Notes: a model not told the origin generated them from the sequence alone. A DNA stretch of 64,000 nucleotides from Humulus lupulus (GCF_963169125.1 NC_084797.1:91669868-91733867); one strand, 5' to 3'. Shown: positions 34,513-47,759, counted from the stretch's first letter. Program-made: numbers and translations.

Positions 34513-35567
34513 ATTGTGCATGATTATGATTATGCTTGTGATTATTGATTAAGCATCTTGAATGCCTTATATTTGGATATTTGACATATGATATATGTCT
34601 GGTTGCATTACCTCATTGAGAAAAGACTGAATTATTAGTCAGAAACGACAATGATGTTTAGTACTGGTCATGAAGCTCTGACTTATCAGTCATGATCGAC
34701 AATAGTATGGTCGTATGGAATTGACTTATGAGTCAAGAACAACATTAGCATTCTAACTGCAGGCTGAAATGATTAGATCTAATCAACATGAGCATGAAAT
34801 ACTTAACCGACCTATTGATCGAAGAAAAACTAAAGTGCTTGGCTAGCTTAAGGCTAGTTACTCAGAGCCAGGGCTAAAAGGCTCACGTGACTGACATGTC
34901 ACATGGCTTAGGGCACAGGACCCCAGAGAGACTTATTATTCATCTATTCACGGCGCAGCTCCCCAAAGAGACTTATTAGTCATCTATTTAGGGTGCAGTT
35001 CCCCAGAGAGACTTATTAGTCATCTATTCAGGGTGCAGTTCCCCAAAGAGTCTTTTTGGTCATCTACGCGGGGCGTAGGACTCCATAAACAATTATTTGT
35101 ACTTGCATGCATGCTTATTATGATTTGATGACATATTATTAATTGCTTATGAGCATGTGTTTGAGTTTTCTTGCTGAGCTTCGGCTCATGGGTGCTATGT
35201 GGTGCAGGTAAAGGTAAAAGAAAGCTGGATCATCCTTGAGTTTGAGATCTTAGGTAACGATGTGTACATATGCAGCTGCTCGACCACCACGGCCGAGGGT
35301 TGAAAGAGGAACTAGGGTTAAACCCTATTTTGTCGCTTAGGTCAGTTGGTTGTAACTATTTTATTGTAATTAACCTTTAAAATATATTTTGGGATCCCAA
35401 TGTATACAGTAAACGTTTTATTGAAACGTTGTATCCTTGACCAAAATTTTTAACACTAAACCGTTAATCACATTTAGTTACACGATTATGGCCAAATGAC
35501 TCGATTAGCGAATTTAGCACTGTTTAAAATGCACAACGTAACGGTCCCTGGGTAGTAGAGCGTTACA
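34513..35567 (+). repeat. 5' LTR of T2, right piece
   Basis: Ends GTAGTAGAGCGTTACA two to three bases before a primer site. It contains a tandem array (about 34911-35085, roughly 40-bp units around AGAGACTTATTAGTCATC) and the conserved block at about 35168-35215 (CTTGCTGAGCTTCGGCTCAT) ending GTGGTGCAGGTAAAGG. Confidence 0.85.
34911..35085 (+). repeat. About 40-bp tandem array in the T2 LTR
   Basis: Roughly four units around CCCCAGAGAGACTTATTAGT. It sits at the same position in the LTR as the different array at 33820-33990 in the neighbouring solo LTR. Confidence 0.8.
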
Positions 35568-35570
35568 ACT

Positions 35571-35582
35571 TGGTATCAAAGC
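35571..35582 (+). promoter_or_regulatory. Primer binding site of T2 (tRNA-iMet type)
   Basis: TGGTATCAAAGC follows the LTR end. It differs by one base from TGGTATCAGAGC, the initiator-methionine tRNA site usual for plant chromoviruses. Confidence 0.85.
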
Positions 35583-36019
35583 GAGCCAAGGTCAAGGGTT
35601 CCTGTAGACAAGTTGGGCATGTACACTCGTCATTAAAGACAAGCTTCACTCAGGGTATGGTAACTATTTATGTGGTTGTGTGCTTAACTACTTAAATAGA
35701 ATGTAAATGCTTTGTCTGCATGCCTTATTAGGGAGCATGAGAATCTGTTAGGTCTTAGTCCTTAAATATTGATATGATTTTGTGATTACCTGCTCAGTGA
35801 TTATATGAATGTGTTATTGCTTGCTAGAGTTGAGAGCATGGCATGTATGCTGGAATAACAAGGGTTATGAGTTGATGTAAGAATGTTGTGGGCATGTATT
35901 TTGGTATCGCAGTGGTATATGAATGTGGTGTTGTGTGATTGTTCCTGTGGGGGAGGACTTTTGAATATGCTCATCATGTTTAATGTGTCAAGTTATTAAC
36001 TGCAGATTCAATCAGAGGT

Positions 36020-37061
36020 TATGTACCCAAGGCAGTTAATGAGACCTGTTGGTAGTTATTCCAAGGCTGTGAATTACAGCCAGGGCCTAAGTTCTTCACT
36101 TGCCCCTCAGAATTTGCAATAGGTGTTTACAGATATGCAATTAAGATTGCAGAGGCAAGAGGAAGAGATCAGGTGTTTAAAACAATAGTAGGTTTTGTCA
36201 GGGAACACCTCTTCCTTTGCTATGCTAGGAGTGGCACCGGTATTAGCTCAGCCTAGGGTTGAGAACAGGTGGGAATTTCTTTGTGGTAGATTCTAGGAAT
36301 ATTACCCTCCAGCTTTTTAGGGAGGCCTAGATCCATTCAGAGCTGAGAAATGGATGGGCATGGTCAGTTCCATCCTAGACAGTATGGGGGCGGTAGGTCA
36401 CGATAGGGTGATCTATGCTACATATGTATTGCGGGAAGATGCCCGGACGTGGTGGGAAAAGGTGTCCCAGACACGAGACACAACTGTGATAGACTGGAAA
36501 GAATTTAGGCAGTTGTTTAATGAGAGATATTACTGTGATGTAATTAAGACTGCTAAGACAAATGAGTTTCTGAACCCGGTTCAGGGAAATGCAACAGCAA
36601 CAGAGTATGTTAATAGATTCGATGGGTTGGCCAAGTTTGCTTTTGATATGATACCCACAGATGTAGCTCAGAAGGAAAGGTTTATCCAGGGATTGAATCC
36701 CAGAATAGCTCAGGGTGTTAGAGTTGCCCCAATACATGAAATCTCTACCTACGCTCAGGTGGTAGGGAAGGCTCTTGCTATTGAGAGCACAGGAAATGAG
36801 ATTGTGAAGGAGAGTGTTGCAGAGCGTAGTGCTCAAGTAGTTATACCTCCATTGGTTGGATCAGGTAGAGGCAGAGATCCTAGTGATCAGGAAAGAAAAG
36901 TTATCAATGTAATCGGTACCTCTGGTTTAGGAAAGGGGTTCCAAAGTGTTGCTGTACGCCATCAGGGCAAGGATGAAAATTGGAAATTTTACTCGAAATG
37001 CACTAGGTGCAATATGCATCATCTGAAGGAATGTCGAGCAAAGGTATGTGTTCTTTTGTAG
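36020..37061 (+). pseudogene. Gag of T2, broken
   Basis: Tekay/Del-type Gag. An N-terminal part from the ATG at 36020 is full of stops and in another frame. The longest open stretch (36354-37061, 235 codons) holds the capsid-like domain: YVLREDARTWWEKV, EFRQLFNERYYCDVI, FDGLAKFAFDMIPTD. It ends in a degenerate Cys/His knuckle (CTRCNMHHLKEC). Frameshifts and stops make it non-functional. Confidence 0.85.
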
Positions 37062-39215
37062 AATGGTTGGGCACCTCATTAGGGATTCCCAGGACTGAGG
37101 ACAGATGAGCAAAAGGAGGCGGACAGCTCGACTCCAGCTCGAGTGTTCACTCTGATGCAGTTAGAGACTGAGACTGAGACTGAGGCTGGTTCCTCAGTAG
37201 TGGCAGGTCAGCTTCCTAGTTCTAATTTTTTTGTATTATGCTGACTAGTTTTGGTGCCATGTTGTTCTTTGTTTTGTTGCATTTAGAGAGAGGCATAGAC
37301 TTGATATGCAAGTTACATGGTTATGTTGGGATGAGAATGTGATACTCTATTGGTAATTTTAAGAGATGGGTTAGGTTATGGTGAGAAGGACTCCTCATTT
37401 GATTTGATAGAGTTGGTTATGACCAACTTCGATATGATCCTGGATATGGATTGGTTAGCTGAGTTTAAGGCAATGATAGATTTAAGGGAAATGATAGTAA
37501 CCCTTGGGCTTGAAGGTGAGAAACCCATGAATGTGTTGGCACTATGCATGGACCTCGTATGCTTATAACATCTGTACTTAGAGCTAGAGATCTACTGCAG
37601 GAGGATGCATAGGAATCTTAGCTAGTGTGGTGGATACCACTCAGGCCGTGCCAGTGGGAAGGACAGACTGGGTTAGTCTGTGAGTTTTTGGTTGTGTTTT
37701 CAGGGGGTTTTCCAGGGTTACCTTTACACAAAGAGATAGAATGATGATTATGTTGGTGCTAGGGGTGGAACCAGGTCTAGGGCACTGTATTGAACGGCTT
37801 CAGCAGAGCTTTAAGAACTAATGGTTTAGTGTTTGAGTAAGACAATATTCTTTAAGGTGGATCTTTGATCTGGTTATTACCAGCTAAAGATCAGGGAGAA
37901 GGATATGCAGAAGACTACCTTTTATATCAGATTAGGGTACTAGGAGTGCTGAGTTATGTTTTGTGGATTTGATTAATGTCGTGTTGTTTTGATGGATTAT
38001 ATGAATAAAGTATTGAAAGATTATCTTAATTGGATTTGTGATCGTCTTGATCGATGGTATTGTGGTATACTCTCAGTTGGAGATTTGCCAAGGTCAAGGA
38101 ACGCCTCAGAGGGCAGGAGTTTCCATAGACAGGCAGGATATTACATGTGCTTTGTGGAAGAGTTCTGAGTCTTCCTACAGATCAGAACTAGGTTATAGAT
38201 TATTATGACACATTATTGACCAGAAAAGATGATTGTCTATGCATCATGTTATTTGAAGGATATGACCAGAACTAGAGTAGAGTTACTGGTGGGCCAGGTG
38301 GTCAACATTACACTTGAGTTTACTATTTTAGAGAGGATCAAAGGAAAACAGTTGAGTGACCCATAGATGGAAAGGATTAAGAGGAATGTCTTAGCTGGGT
38401 TAGGTAAGGATCATATAGTGTCAGGCATGAGTTATTGAGGTATAAGTATCGGATTAGTATTCCGATGGACACTGAGATTAAATGGGAGGTTCTGGATGAA
38501 TTTCATACTACCCCTAATTCTTTTCATCCAAGCACCATGAAGATGTATCAGGATCTAAAAGCTTTGTATTGGTGGCCTGCGATGGAGAGGGACATAATTG
38601 AATATGTGGCAAAGTTCCTAGCATCAGGTCAAGACAGAGTATTAGAAATCTGTAAGGCCAGTACAACCTTTGTGTATTCCATAGTAGAAGTAATGGGGCT
38701 GCCCAGAATAGTGGGCCAACATGATTCGATTTGGGTCATTATGGACAAGTATACAAAGTCAGCTTGCTTTTATCAGTAAAGATGCATAATATAGTGGACC
38801 AATATACAGGTCTCTATGTGAGAGGGATAGTATGCCTTCATGGAATTTGAGGTCTATCTTATTAGATGAGGACCCTGCTTTTATTTCCAAGTTTTGGGGA
38901 AAGTTGCGGAAGGCGATGAGTATATAGTTGGAATTTAGTATAGTTTATTATCCTCAAATTGATGGTAAATCAGGGGGAGTTATCTAGTTATTGGAAATGG
39001 CACCTTATGAGATGTTGTATAGTAGGAAGTGTATATCGCCCATTCACTGGGATGAGATGGGTGAGATGTTATATTTGGGTCCTGAGGTAGTTTAGAGGAC
39101 CATTGAGGCTATTGAAAAGGTTAGAGCTTGGATACTCGCTTCTCAGAGTGAATGGAAAAGTTATGTTAAGTTGAAGTACAAGAACATGGAAGTACAAGCC
39201 CTTATCTCCTCACCC
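37062..39215 (+). pseudogene. Pol of T2, heavily decayed
   Basis: Only fragments remain, in order. Protease end (37350-37568, FDMILDMDWLAEF, where the family has FDVILGMDWL). Reverse transcriptase remnant (about 37910-38060). Integrase zinc-finger part (38435-38630, MKMYQDLKALYWWPAM). Integrase core start (about 38695-38779) and later integrase pieces to about 39200. Much of RT and RNase H is missing. No 3' LTR follows; the sequence joins the LTR-like repeat at 39223. Confidence 0.8.
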
Positions 39216-39222
39216 CTTTCCA

Positions 39223-40235
39223 TGCTCAATTGAAATGGTAAAACTAAAATACAACTCTATGCAAAAAATACAATCGACAAAGTAATATTTAAATAAGTGT
39301 TACAAATCTATTGCTCAAAATACAAATAAATAGAAAGATTTAGAAGAGGAAGATCACAAACTCAAAACAATAACAATACAAGTAAATAAGAACAACAAGA
39401 TCAAAAGAATGAAAATAACAATAAAAGGAACACAAACTCTCACACAACCAAAGTGTAGAGTAGTGGGGATCACCAATTTGAACAAGGTTCAAGACTTTTG
39501 TCCAAAAGCTTATTTCGCCCTATTCTTTAAGCACTAAGGGATCTCTCAAGAAAATAGCTCTCTGGAATTATCAAGCCTCTATGGTGTGTTTTCCAGCCAA
39601 GTGCTTTGTAGATGGAATATGGTGTGTCATACAAGTGATCATTAGACTCCTATTTATAGAGTTTTAAGACACCCTTTGAATTTCAAATTCCACTAACCAC
39701 AATGGCTGTTACCAATGATTAATTAGATGTTTATGGAATTAAAATAGAGCCTTGGGAGTTACTTGACTATTGGAAACGTTCAAAATTGGATAAAACCGAA
39801 GTTTGGAAAATGTTGTCAGCCACTCTGGTCGCGGCTTGAAAAACACTGGCCGCGACCCACGACGTTTTTCTGCCTCTTGGGCCGCGGCCAAAAAAACACT
39901 GGCCGCGCCCCAAGACGTTTTTTCAGCTACCAATTTTCCAAAACGTTCCAAATTCATTCCCACTTGATTTTGTAACTTTCACACATATTAAAATCACTTC
40001 TCTAATAGTCATATCTCTTATGACTTTGAGAAATTCAAATCAAAATGTGTCATATCAAATCTACACATTATCGGGTAATATTTGGGAGTTACAAATTTGT
40101 AACTCCAAAATATGTCACATTTGAGCACATACATGTGTCTAATTTTGTAACACACAATAATATTATACAGGTGTGACAAATCACATTATGTCACATTATT
40201 TAATCTAACATTAAATTATTTTAAATAATATAACA
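39223..40235 (-). repeat. 1-kb LTR-like repeat, copy 2
   Basis: Closely matches 29813-30840, including the repeated GGCCGCG cluster (39828-39915) and the terminal AATAATATAACA. Flanks are ttcca (left) and ttcac (right), not an exact duplication. There is no polypurine tract or primer site next to it, so it may be a solo copy with mutated flanks or a rearranged end. Confidence 0.6.
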
Positions 40236-40489
40236 TTCACAAATCAAATAATTCAAGGGGCACAATTTGAAATGATAATAGTTTTAGAAAAAAAAAGATT
40301 TATTCTAATTATGTTAATTATAATAAAATAAGTGTAAAATTGCCTTATTTAAAAAAGTTTGACATTTTTTTATTAACATTATCTTACTTTTAGTTTCAAA
40401 AATAAAAAAATAAAATTTAAATTATCAATTGTAATAACATAAAGTAAAAAAGAAAACCTTATTTAACTCAAATTTTGCCAAAAAATTAA

Positions 40490-40869
40490 GGGAAAATACT
40501 ATTTTGATCATTGTATTTTTTCTTCTTCTGAAAACGCAATCAATCTCTATATTTAGTAAAATGACAATTCAGACCCCCTATTTTGTAAAATTGATCAAAA
40601 TAGTACTATAAACTCGATTTTAGTTAAAATATTTTCAATTACAAATTTAAATTTTAGGTAGTTGGCAATGCGATGAGTTCAGAATAGCGGAGAAGATAAT
40701 CGAGGAACTGAAAATGCAATATTATATTTAAAAATATTTTGACTAAAATCAAGTTTTTGGTAATATTTTGATTCATTTTAAAAAACACATTATCTAAATT
40801 GTCATTTAACAAAACACAAAGACCATTTGTTATTCGCAAAAAATACATGAAGTCAAACTGATATTTTCC
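40490..40869. mobile_element. MULE-type MITE with long inverted repeats
   Basis: A 380-bp non-coding element. Its left arm (from GGGAAAATACTATTTTGATC) and right arm are inverted copies for about 160 bp each, imperfect but clear (shared AAATGACAATT and TTGATTTTAGT blocks). The flanking direct repeat is 10 bp, aaaaaattaa, at 40480-40489 and 40870-40879. Long terminal inverted repeats plus a 9-11 bp duplication are typical of Mutator-like elements. No transposase, so it is non-autonomous. Confidence 0.85.
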
Positions 40870-40879
40870 AAAAAATTAA

Positions 40880-43079
40880 TAGATGGTGAAGTTAAAGAAA
40901 AAAAGGTTATAATTATAATATTTATAAATAGATGGTGAAGTATGATATTTAACTAGAATGTAGATGATTTTTTTAATTGAGTTTTCTAGTTTATTTTTCT
41001 TACCCTTTATCTAATTAACTAGAAAGAACGACCCCGCATACTCCTTTCTCAATATCTCTTAATAATCAATCAAGATATAATGGTTTTTCGCCAGAAACAT
41101 TCTATAAAAGTAAACTCTAGATTCGATGCCTTATATCACGCACTGTATTAATGAAACATTTAACTTTTTTGGGAAAAAAGAGTAAATAATAGCATAAAAA
41201 GATACAAGCTAGGCTTTAAATATAAAATAGGTTGCAAAGTTGCCAAACAAAAATGGGATATGAAACCATATAATATGGAATTGGGCAATGGATTGACCAA
41301 TGGGTGGGCTACATTGACCCATTTAATTGTCTACCACAATAAAAGTAGAATATCCTCAACTTTCTCTTCTAGTTATATGTTTGGGTAATCCTCCACCTCC
41401 ACTAACACTATTCTCCAAAACATTTTTCCCAATCCACATCAAAGAGAATCAAATTACAATAAAGGGAATGCAAAAAAAAAAAAATCATAAAATGGGCCGT
41501 TCTAAACTTATAATTATTATGCTTTATCAATTAATTACTAATTAGTATGATATATGGTTGTTGTAGTACTTGATTCACATAATTATAAAGTAAAACATGT
41601 GAGTGAATCAGTAGTAATGTTCCCACATATGTTTGGGTCATGCCCGACCACTGCATACAAATGCCTCGTCAATGGGAAAAGCAAATCCTTGATTAGGGGC
41701 CACGTCTCAGAGGTCAGGTAAGATTTGATATATTATAGGGTTGGTTTCAAACCCCATAATAATAAGAATTATGCGTAAAAAAAATAGGATGTACTTTTTT
41801 TCAATACCCCATATTTGCTTTTTTGTCAAATTGTGAGTTTGAGGCGCTAATGGCGCCAATTCACGGCTCCAAAGTCATAAAAATAAAATAAATACTGGTC
41901 ATGCTCATGCATGACATGAATGAAGTGTGTTGATGGCGCCAATAAGGGCTTGCTTTTTAGACCTTTTCTTTGCTTTCACTTGATTCTCATTCAATTTCTT
42001 GGGATTGCCCTTATCTACTTTCTTCCCATGCTTTAGGACTAATTAAGCCTTTTGAATTCTTTATCACCAATTTTATACTTTCTATTCTACTAACTTATTA
42101 TTATTATTATTTTTTGGTAGGAGAAATCTCCCAAATTTCAAAAGTAAGGAACTAGAGTGTTATTATTACCCAAAATTTTGTGAAGTGTTATTTGACATTA
42201 CCGCGGCGTTATTCTTGGGATCCAAATGCATAATTAGTTTCTTGTGCTAAGATAAATTCATTCCTAATTTTGTGTATTTATTTTTGTTGTGAGAAAGGGT
42301 ACGAATTGACAAGATGGCTCTGAATTATGGTTGCCACTTCATATCACTTTACAATAACTTACAAAATATTAATTAAATAAGAAAATATATTATTTTAGTT
42401 CACTGCATTCTAGTTAAATGCCACTCTTAAATCTTATAATTATAAAATTTTAATGAATACCTTATGTTTTATAAAACATACCGAAATTACCCTACACTTT
42501 ATTTTCGGTCAAATCTTTTTTAAATATGATATTGGTACTTTTATTTTATCACAACTAATATAATTTAAATAATTTTGTGCATTTTTTAAAAATTTTTAAC
42601 TAAAAATTAAATTGTAAATTTCATAAAAACTTTAAATATTATTTGATACACTTAATTTTGGATAAGATGACGTGAGAAATCTACTAGTGACGTGTACTAA
42701 CAGAAGGAACTATTTGTATGGATATTGTTGATGAAGTTGTTCACACAGACCCTGCCTGGAAGCAAGTGAATAGGTGTTGTTCGCACCCCAAGGTTGTTCA
42801 CTCCCCGCGTGTAGATTATGCAGCTTGTAATGTTGTATTTCTTTTTTTAGTTAAATCATACGTAAAAATAATCTCGGATTTCCATGATTTCGCTACTCAT
42901 AGCGGCTACTCACCTAACATAACCCTAATCCCAACTATAAATAAAGAGAAAATCAATATTCTAGTGATTGAAAAAAAAACTACTATCAATAGTAATATTA
43001 TTTTTGACCATTGGATTATGATACAATAGTTAGTTTGCTTATTTGAATGTAAACAAAATTATAGTTAGAAATAAAAAAT
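40880..43079. other. AT-rich intergenic DNA
   Basis: No supportable gene. Open frames up to about 100 codons (for example 42718-43029, plus) are low-complexity without recognisable domains. There are several A/T homopolymer runs. Confidence 0.6.
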
Positions 43080-43091
43080 TATAGGACAATT
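43080..43091. mobile_element. Foldback element, left tip
   Basis: TATAGGACAATT is the outermost piece of an inverted-repeat element continuing at 48357-48509 and 60902-61160. It mirrors TATAGGGGAATT on the minus strand at the right tip (61149-61160). The chromovirus target duplication caatt (43087-43091) lies inside it. Confidence 0.6.
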
Positions 43092-43472
43092 TGTTAGCCC
43101 AACCCAAATGGCAGGCCCTATAACTTTGGACCCAAGATAGATTCAAGTGAAAGTTAAAGGCTGGATAGAGGATGCTACCCAAAAGGAAGAACCGACCCCT
43201 TCATCTGAGAAAGAAGATAGCAACAAGGAAGATAACCAAACCAGGGATGGCGAGAGAGTGCGTGCGCGTGAGACCCCGATGGCTCCAGGAGTTTGTTAGG
43301 ATGGAGCGACGCTGAGTTGTGGCTGGAGATTGTTACTTTCTGTTATTTTTCTTTATCTTCCTAACTGCTTGATATAAATAGACTGTTTGTAATTAGAAAA
43401 AGGTTGTTGAATGAAATAGCAAGAGATTGCTTGGGAGATTGGCCTTGTCTTGAAGAAGGCTCTCTACTATCA
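43092..43472 (+). repeat. 5' LTR of the chromovirus
   Basis: Starts TGTTAGCCCAACCC, ends CTACTATCA. TATA box TATAAATA at 43373-43380. Confidence 0.95.
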
Positions 43473-43473
43473 C

Positions 43474-43487
43474 TGGTGCTTTCATTG
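43474..43487 (+). promoter_or_regulatory. Primer binding site of the chromovirus
   Basis: TGGTGCTTTCATTG, one base inside the 5' LTR. It is the same 14 bases as the start of the E1/E2 site, not the iMet type usual in plant chromoviruses. Confidence 0.65.
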
Positions 43488-46400
43488 TCTCTTCATCTCC
43501 AACATGAAGAACGAAGAACTCGCTGCCATGATTCAAGCTCTGGAGCTTAGTTTCCAGAAGCATTCGGAGGAGCAATTCACTCGATTCAATGCTAGATTGG
43601 ACGAGCAAGTTACTCGCTTGGATGACCATGTGAACCAGCTGCAATCACCCTCGTCGACGTCGCAAGAAGGTAAGGGGAGTACGAGTAATGGTCTGAATTC
43701 ACCAGCTGTGCAACGACCAGAGGTGGTGATCGAAAACCGTGATGTGAATCAAATCCTCAAGATTATGCGAGTGAAGGTCCCTCGCTTTGACAGAACGAAT
43801 GTGGAGGACTGGATTTACAAAATTAACAAGTTCTTTGATCTGCACGGGGTTAATATTCGACTGTCAATGGTAGCATTTCATCTTGATGGGCCTCCCTCCA
43901 CTTGGTTTCAATGGTTGGAAAAAGGGGGAGGGTTCTCGGATTGGGACTCTTTTCTTCGTGCTTTACGCATGCGTTTTGGAGTTTCAATGTATGATGATCT
44001 GTTGGGAAGGATTGCTAAACTTACTCAAACCGGGCATGTATCGACTTTGAAGAGCTGATGACCCGAATTTCAGGTGTGTCGGAGCAATTCTTTCTGAACT
44101 TTTTCGTGTGGGGCTTAAAAAATGAGATCAGAAGGGAGTTGTTACTAGCTAAACCAGTGAATTTGACCGATGCCATGGCCAAGGCTCAACTATTTGAGGA
44201 TCGCCATGATGATTTGCTGGGTCATGCTCGGGGTGAGGGCATTCGCTCGGGATGGTCCCCGAGGTTTCCAAATTCATCAGTTACGCCAGTTCAGAAGAGT
44301 GGCAGTTCATCATCTATTGGGACCAGTACCAATGTAACAGTAGCTTCAAAACTCCAAAAACCAAGCACCTCTACATTACCAGTGAAACGTTTGTCACCTG
44401 CTGAGATCAAGGAGAGACAGGATAAGGGATTGTGTTTTACTTGCGATGAGAAGTTCAATTTTGGGCATAAATGCAAGAATCGAGTTCTCATCCTTTGTGC
44501 TCAAGGGGATGAAGATGGTGCACTTACAGAGGAAGGAGAAGCTCACGACTTAGAAGATAGGTTAGCAGAGGAGGTAAGCTTGAATTCCTTGTCTAATTCT
44601 ACCAATCCAAGGATCTTTAGAATTGCAGCTCAACAGGGAAGAGAGACCCTGGAAGTTTTAATTGACACTGGAAGCAACAACAATTTTATTCAAGAAGCTC
44701 TAGCGGCTCGTTTGGGGTTAGCTTGTGAAGAAACTAAACGGTTTAAAGTCTACATGGGTAATGGCAATTCTCTTTGGTGTTCACAACTGTGTAAAGGGGT
44801 GGAGTTAATATTACAGGGGCATAAGTTTCTGGTTGATCTATATGTCTTGCCTATTTGGGGCCTGGATGTTGTCTTGGGTATGCAGTGGCTTCAGACTTTG
44901 GGCCCTTGCATCCATCATCATAAGGCATTGGCAATGGAATTTAAGTGGCAGGGTAATGTGGTTAAATTGGCAAGTTCATCAAATTCAGAAAACCACCAGT
45001 TGTCTTCGGCTCAATTACGTACTATGTCAAGAGAGGGGGATGTACGAGAGGTGTTCATGTTAACAGCGGTTTCGAAAGAAGAGGAAGAGGCTAGTTGGGA
45101 GGCAGCCGAATTGGAGACACACTTACCTTTGGAAGGACAGGGCATTCTTACAGAGTTTTCAGAATGTGTTTGCTGAACCCGAACAACTACCACCACATCG
45201 ACAAACTGATCACAGAATCTTCTTGCAGCTGGGATCGAAACCAATCAATGTGAGGCCGTATCGTTATCCTTATTTTCAGAAGGATATTATTGAGCAATTA
45301 GTTCGAGAGATGGAACATTATGGGTTTGTGCAAACAAGTAACATCCCCTATTCTTCGCCGTTATTGTTAGTGAAAAAGAAGGACGGGTCGTGGCGTTTTT
45401 GTGTTGACTATCGCGCATTGAATGACATCACCATCAAGGATCGCTTTCCCATTCCCACCATCGATGAGTTACTAGATGTGTTGGGTGGAGCAACGATGTT
45501 TTCTAAGCTGGATCTTCGGGTGGGGTATCATCAAATCCGAATGGACCCTCGAGACATTCACAAAACAACATTTCGCACTCACGAAGGCCATTACGAATTT
45601 CGAGTGATGCCATTTGGTCTTACTAATGCCCCCTCTACATTTCAAGTTACTATGAATCAAGTATTCAAACCACTATTGCGCCACTGTGTCATTGTTTTCT
45701 TTGATGATATTCTGATTTACAGTAGAACTTTGGAGGATCATGGCCACAATTTGAGGCGAGTACTACAGCTGCTTCGGGACCACTATTTTTATGCTAAAGG
45801 CAGCAAATGCAAATTCTTTCAGTCAACTATTGAATACTTGGGGCACTTAGTTTCTTCACAGGGGTTTCGAGCAGACCCTTCTAAAGTTGTTGCAATGGTT
45901 GAATGGCCTCATCGGCGTAATCTCAAGCAATTAAGGGGATTCTTGGGCTTAACGGGGTACTATCGTCGATTTGTAGCTCACTATGCCACCATTTTCGCCC
46001 CTCTCATAGAGTTATTGAAGAAGGAAAATTTTGCTTGGACCGAACAATCTTTGGCAGCGTTCCATCAGCTCAAACGAGCAATGACCGAAACCCCAGTTCT
46101 TATTTTACCAGATTTTTCTAAGCTTTTTGTCATTGAATCTGATGCATCCAATGTGGGAATCGGGGCAATCCTCATGCAAGATGGTCACCCTATTGCTTTT
46201 TTCAGCAAGAAATTAGGACCCAAGTTCATGGGAACTTCAGCATATCTTAGAGAATTAAGGGCTATTCTAGAAGCAGTTACCAAATGGCGCCAATATTTGT
46301 TGGGACGCCACTTTGTTATTCGAACAGATCACAAGAGTTTGAAAGAGTTACTTACTCAAGTGATTCAAACCCCTGAACAACAGGATTTTCTCAGAAAGCT

Positions 46401-47759
46401 AATCGAATTCCATTTTTCAATCGAATATAAAGCAGGAAAAGCTAATTCAGCAGCTGATGCATTATCCAGACAACATGAAGGATTGTTTTCCCTACTCACT
46501 GCTGCTATTACTTCAGCTTGTTTTGATTTTTTGGAAGAATTAAGAAGAGAAAATGCCACCTGTACTGAATTACGTCGCCTCCATGCTCAGTTAGCAGATC
46601 ACACACTCAATAGTTCGGACTACTCAATACAAGATGGGTTATTATACTACAAGCAGCGCCTCCGAGTGAGTACCCATTCTAATCTCAAGCAGCGGCTTAT
46701 GAAGGAATTTCATAAGACTCCAGTGGGCGGACATGCTGGTTCGGAGCGCACATTCTTACGGTTGAGCGCCAATTTTTTTTGGCCAGGTATGAAAAATGAA
46801 GTGAGAAAATTCGTGCAAGCGTGTGTGATCTGTCAAACAATGAAATACTCACATGCTGCCCCCTATGGGTTGCTGCAACCACTGGAACTTCCAGAACGCG
46901 TTTGGGAGGATCTAGCCATGGATTTTATTGTGGGGTTACCAAACTCTTTTGCGTTCACTAACATCTTGGTGGTAGTGGATCGCTTTACCAAATATGATCA
47001 TTTTGGGGCCCTGCCAAATCATTATTCGGCCACCAAGGTTGCTGAACTCTTTTCTCATATGGTGATACGTTTACATGGCATGCCAAGGTCTATTGTGTCG
47101 GATCGCGACTCGATTTTTACTAGTGCATTTTGGAAAAAATTATTCGAGTTAATGGGTACTACATTGAAAATGAGCTCTTCATACCATCCTCAAACAGATG
47201 GTCAAACAGAAGTGACTAATCGCTATTTGGAACAATACCTTCGGGCATTCACAGCTGAAAATCCTAAGCAATGGAGTAAGTTTCTATCTTGGGCTGAATA
47301 CCATTATAATAATAGTCAGCACTCAGCTATTGGTATGACCCCTTTTCAAGCTGTCTATGGGCGAACTCCCCCAACTATTCCTTCTTACACTTGGGGTACC
47401 ACAACCATTCAAGCTGTCGAAGAAGACTTGCTAACCAGAGATGTCATCCTTCAGCAACTGAAGAAAAATCTGCTACAAGCTCAAAACCGTATGAGACAAC
47501 AAGCTAATAAGAAGCGTCGGGATATTGAGTTCAAACTTGGCGATTTGGTATTAGTTAAGCTACAACCATATCGACAAGCAACAATGGCTAAGCGTCTCCA
47601 CCCTAAGCTCTGCAGAAGGTACTTTGGTCCTTTTCCAATCAAAGCTAGAGTGGGTCCCGTTGCCTACACCCTCGAATTACCACCAGATAGTCGCATTCAC
47701 CCGACCTTCCATGTCTCTTTGCTTAAACCATTTTATGGTAGTGTTCCACCTACTTGTTA

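Noticed and set aside
29813..40235. A single full-length element bounded by the two 1-kb LTR-like repeats
   Set aside because: Outer flanks do not match (gaatt versus ttcac), and the interior is Tekay-type, with a different primer site and its own LTR.
42718..43029. Possible small gene of 103 codons
   Set aside because: Low-complexity, AT-driven composition and no domain.
44058..45176. Programmed frameshifting in the chromovirus
   Set aside because: No convincing slippery site with downstream structure; several separate frame changes fit mutation better. Intact relatives would be needed to decide.
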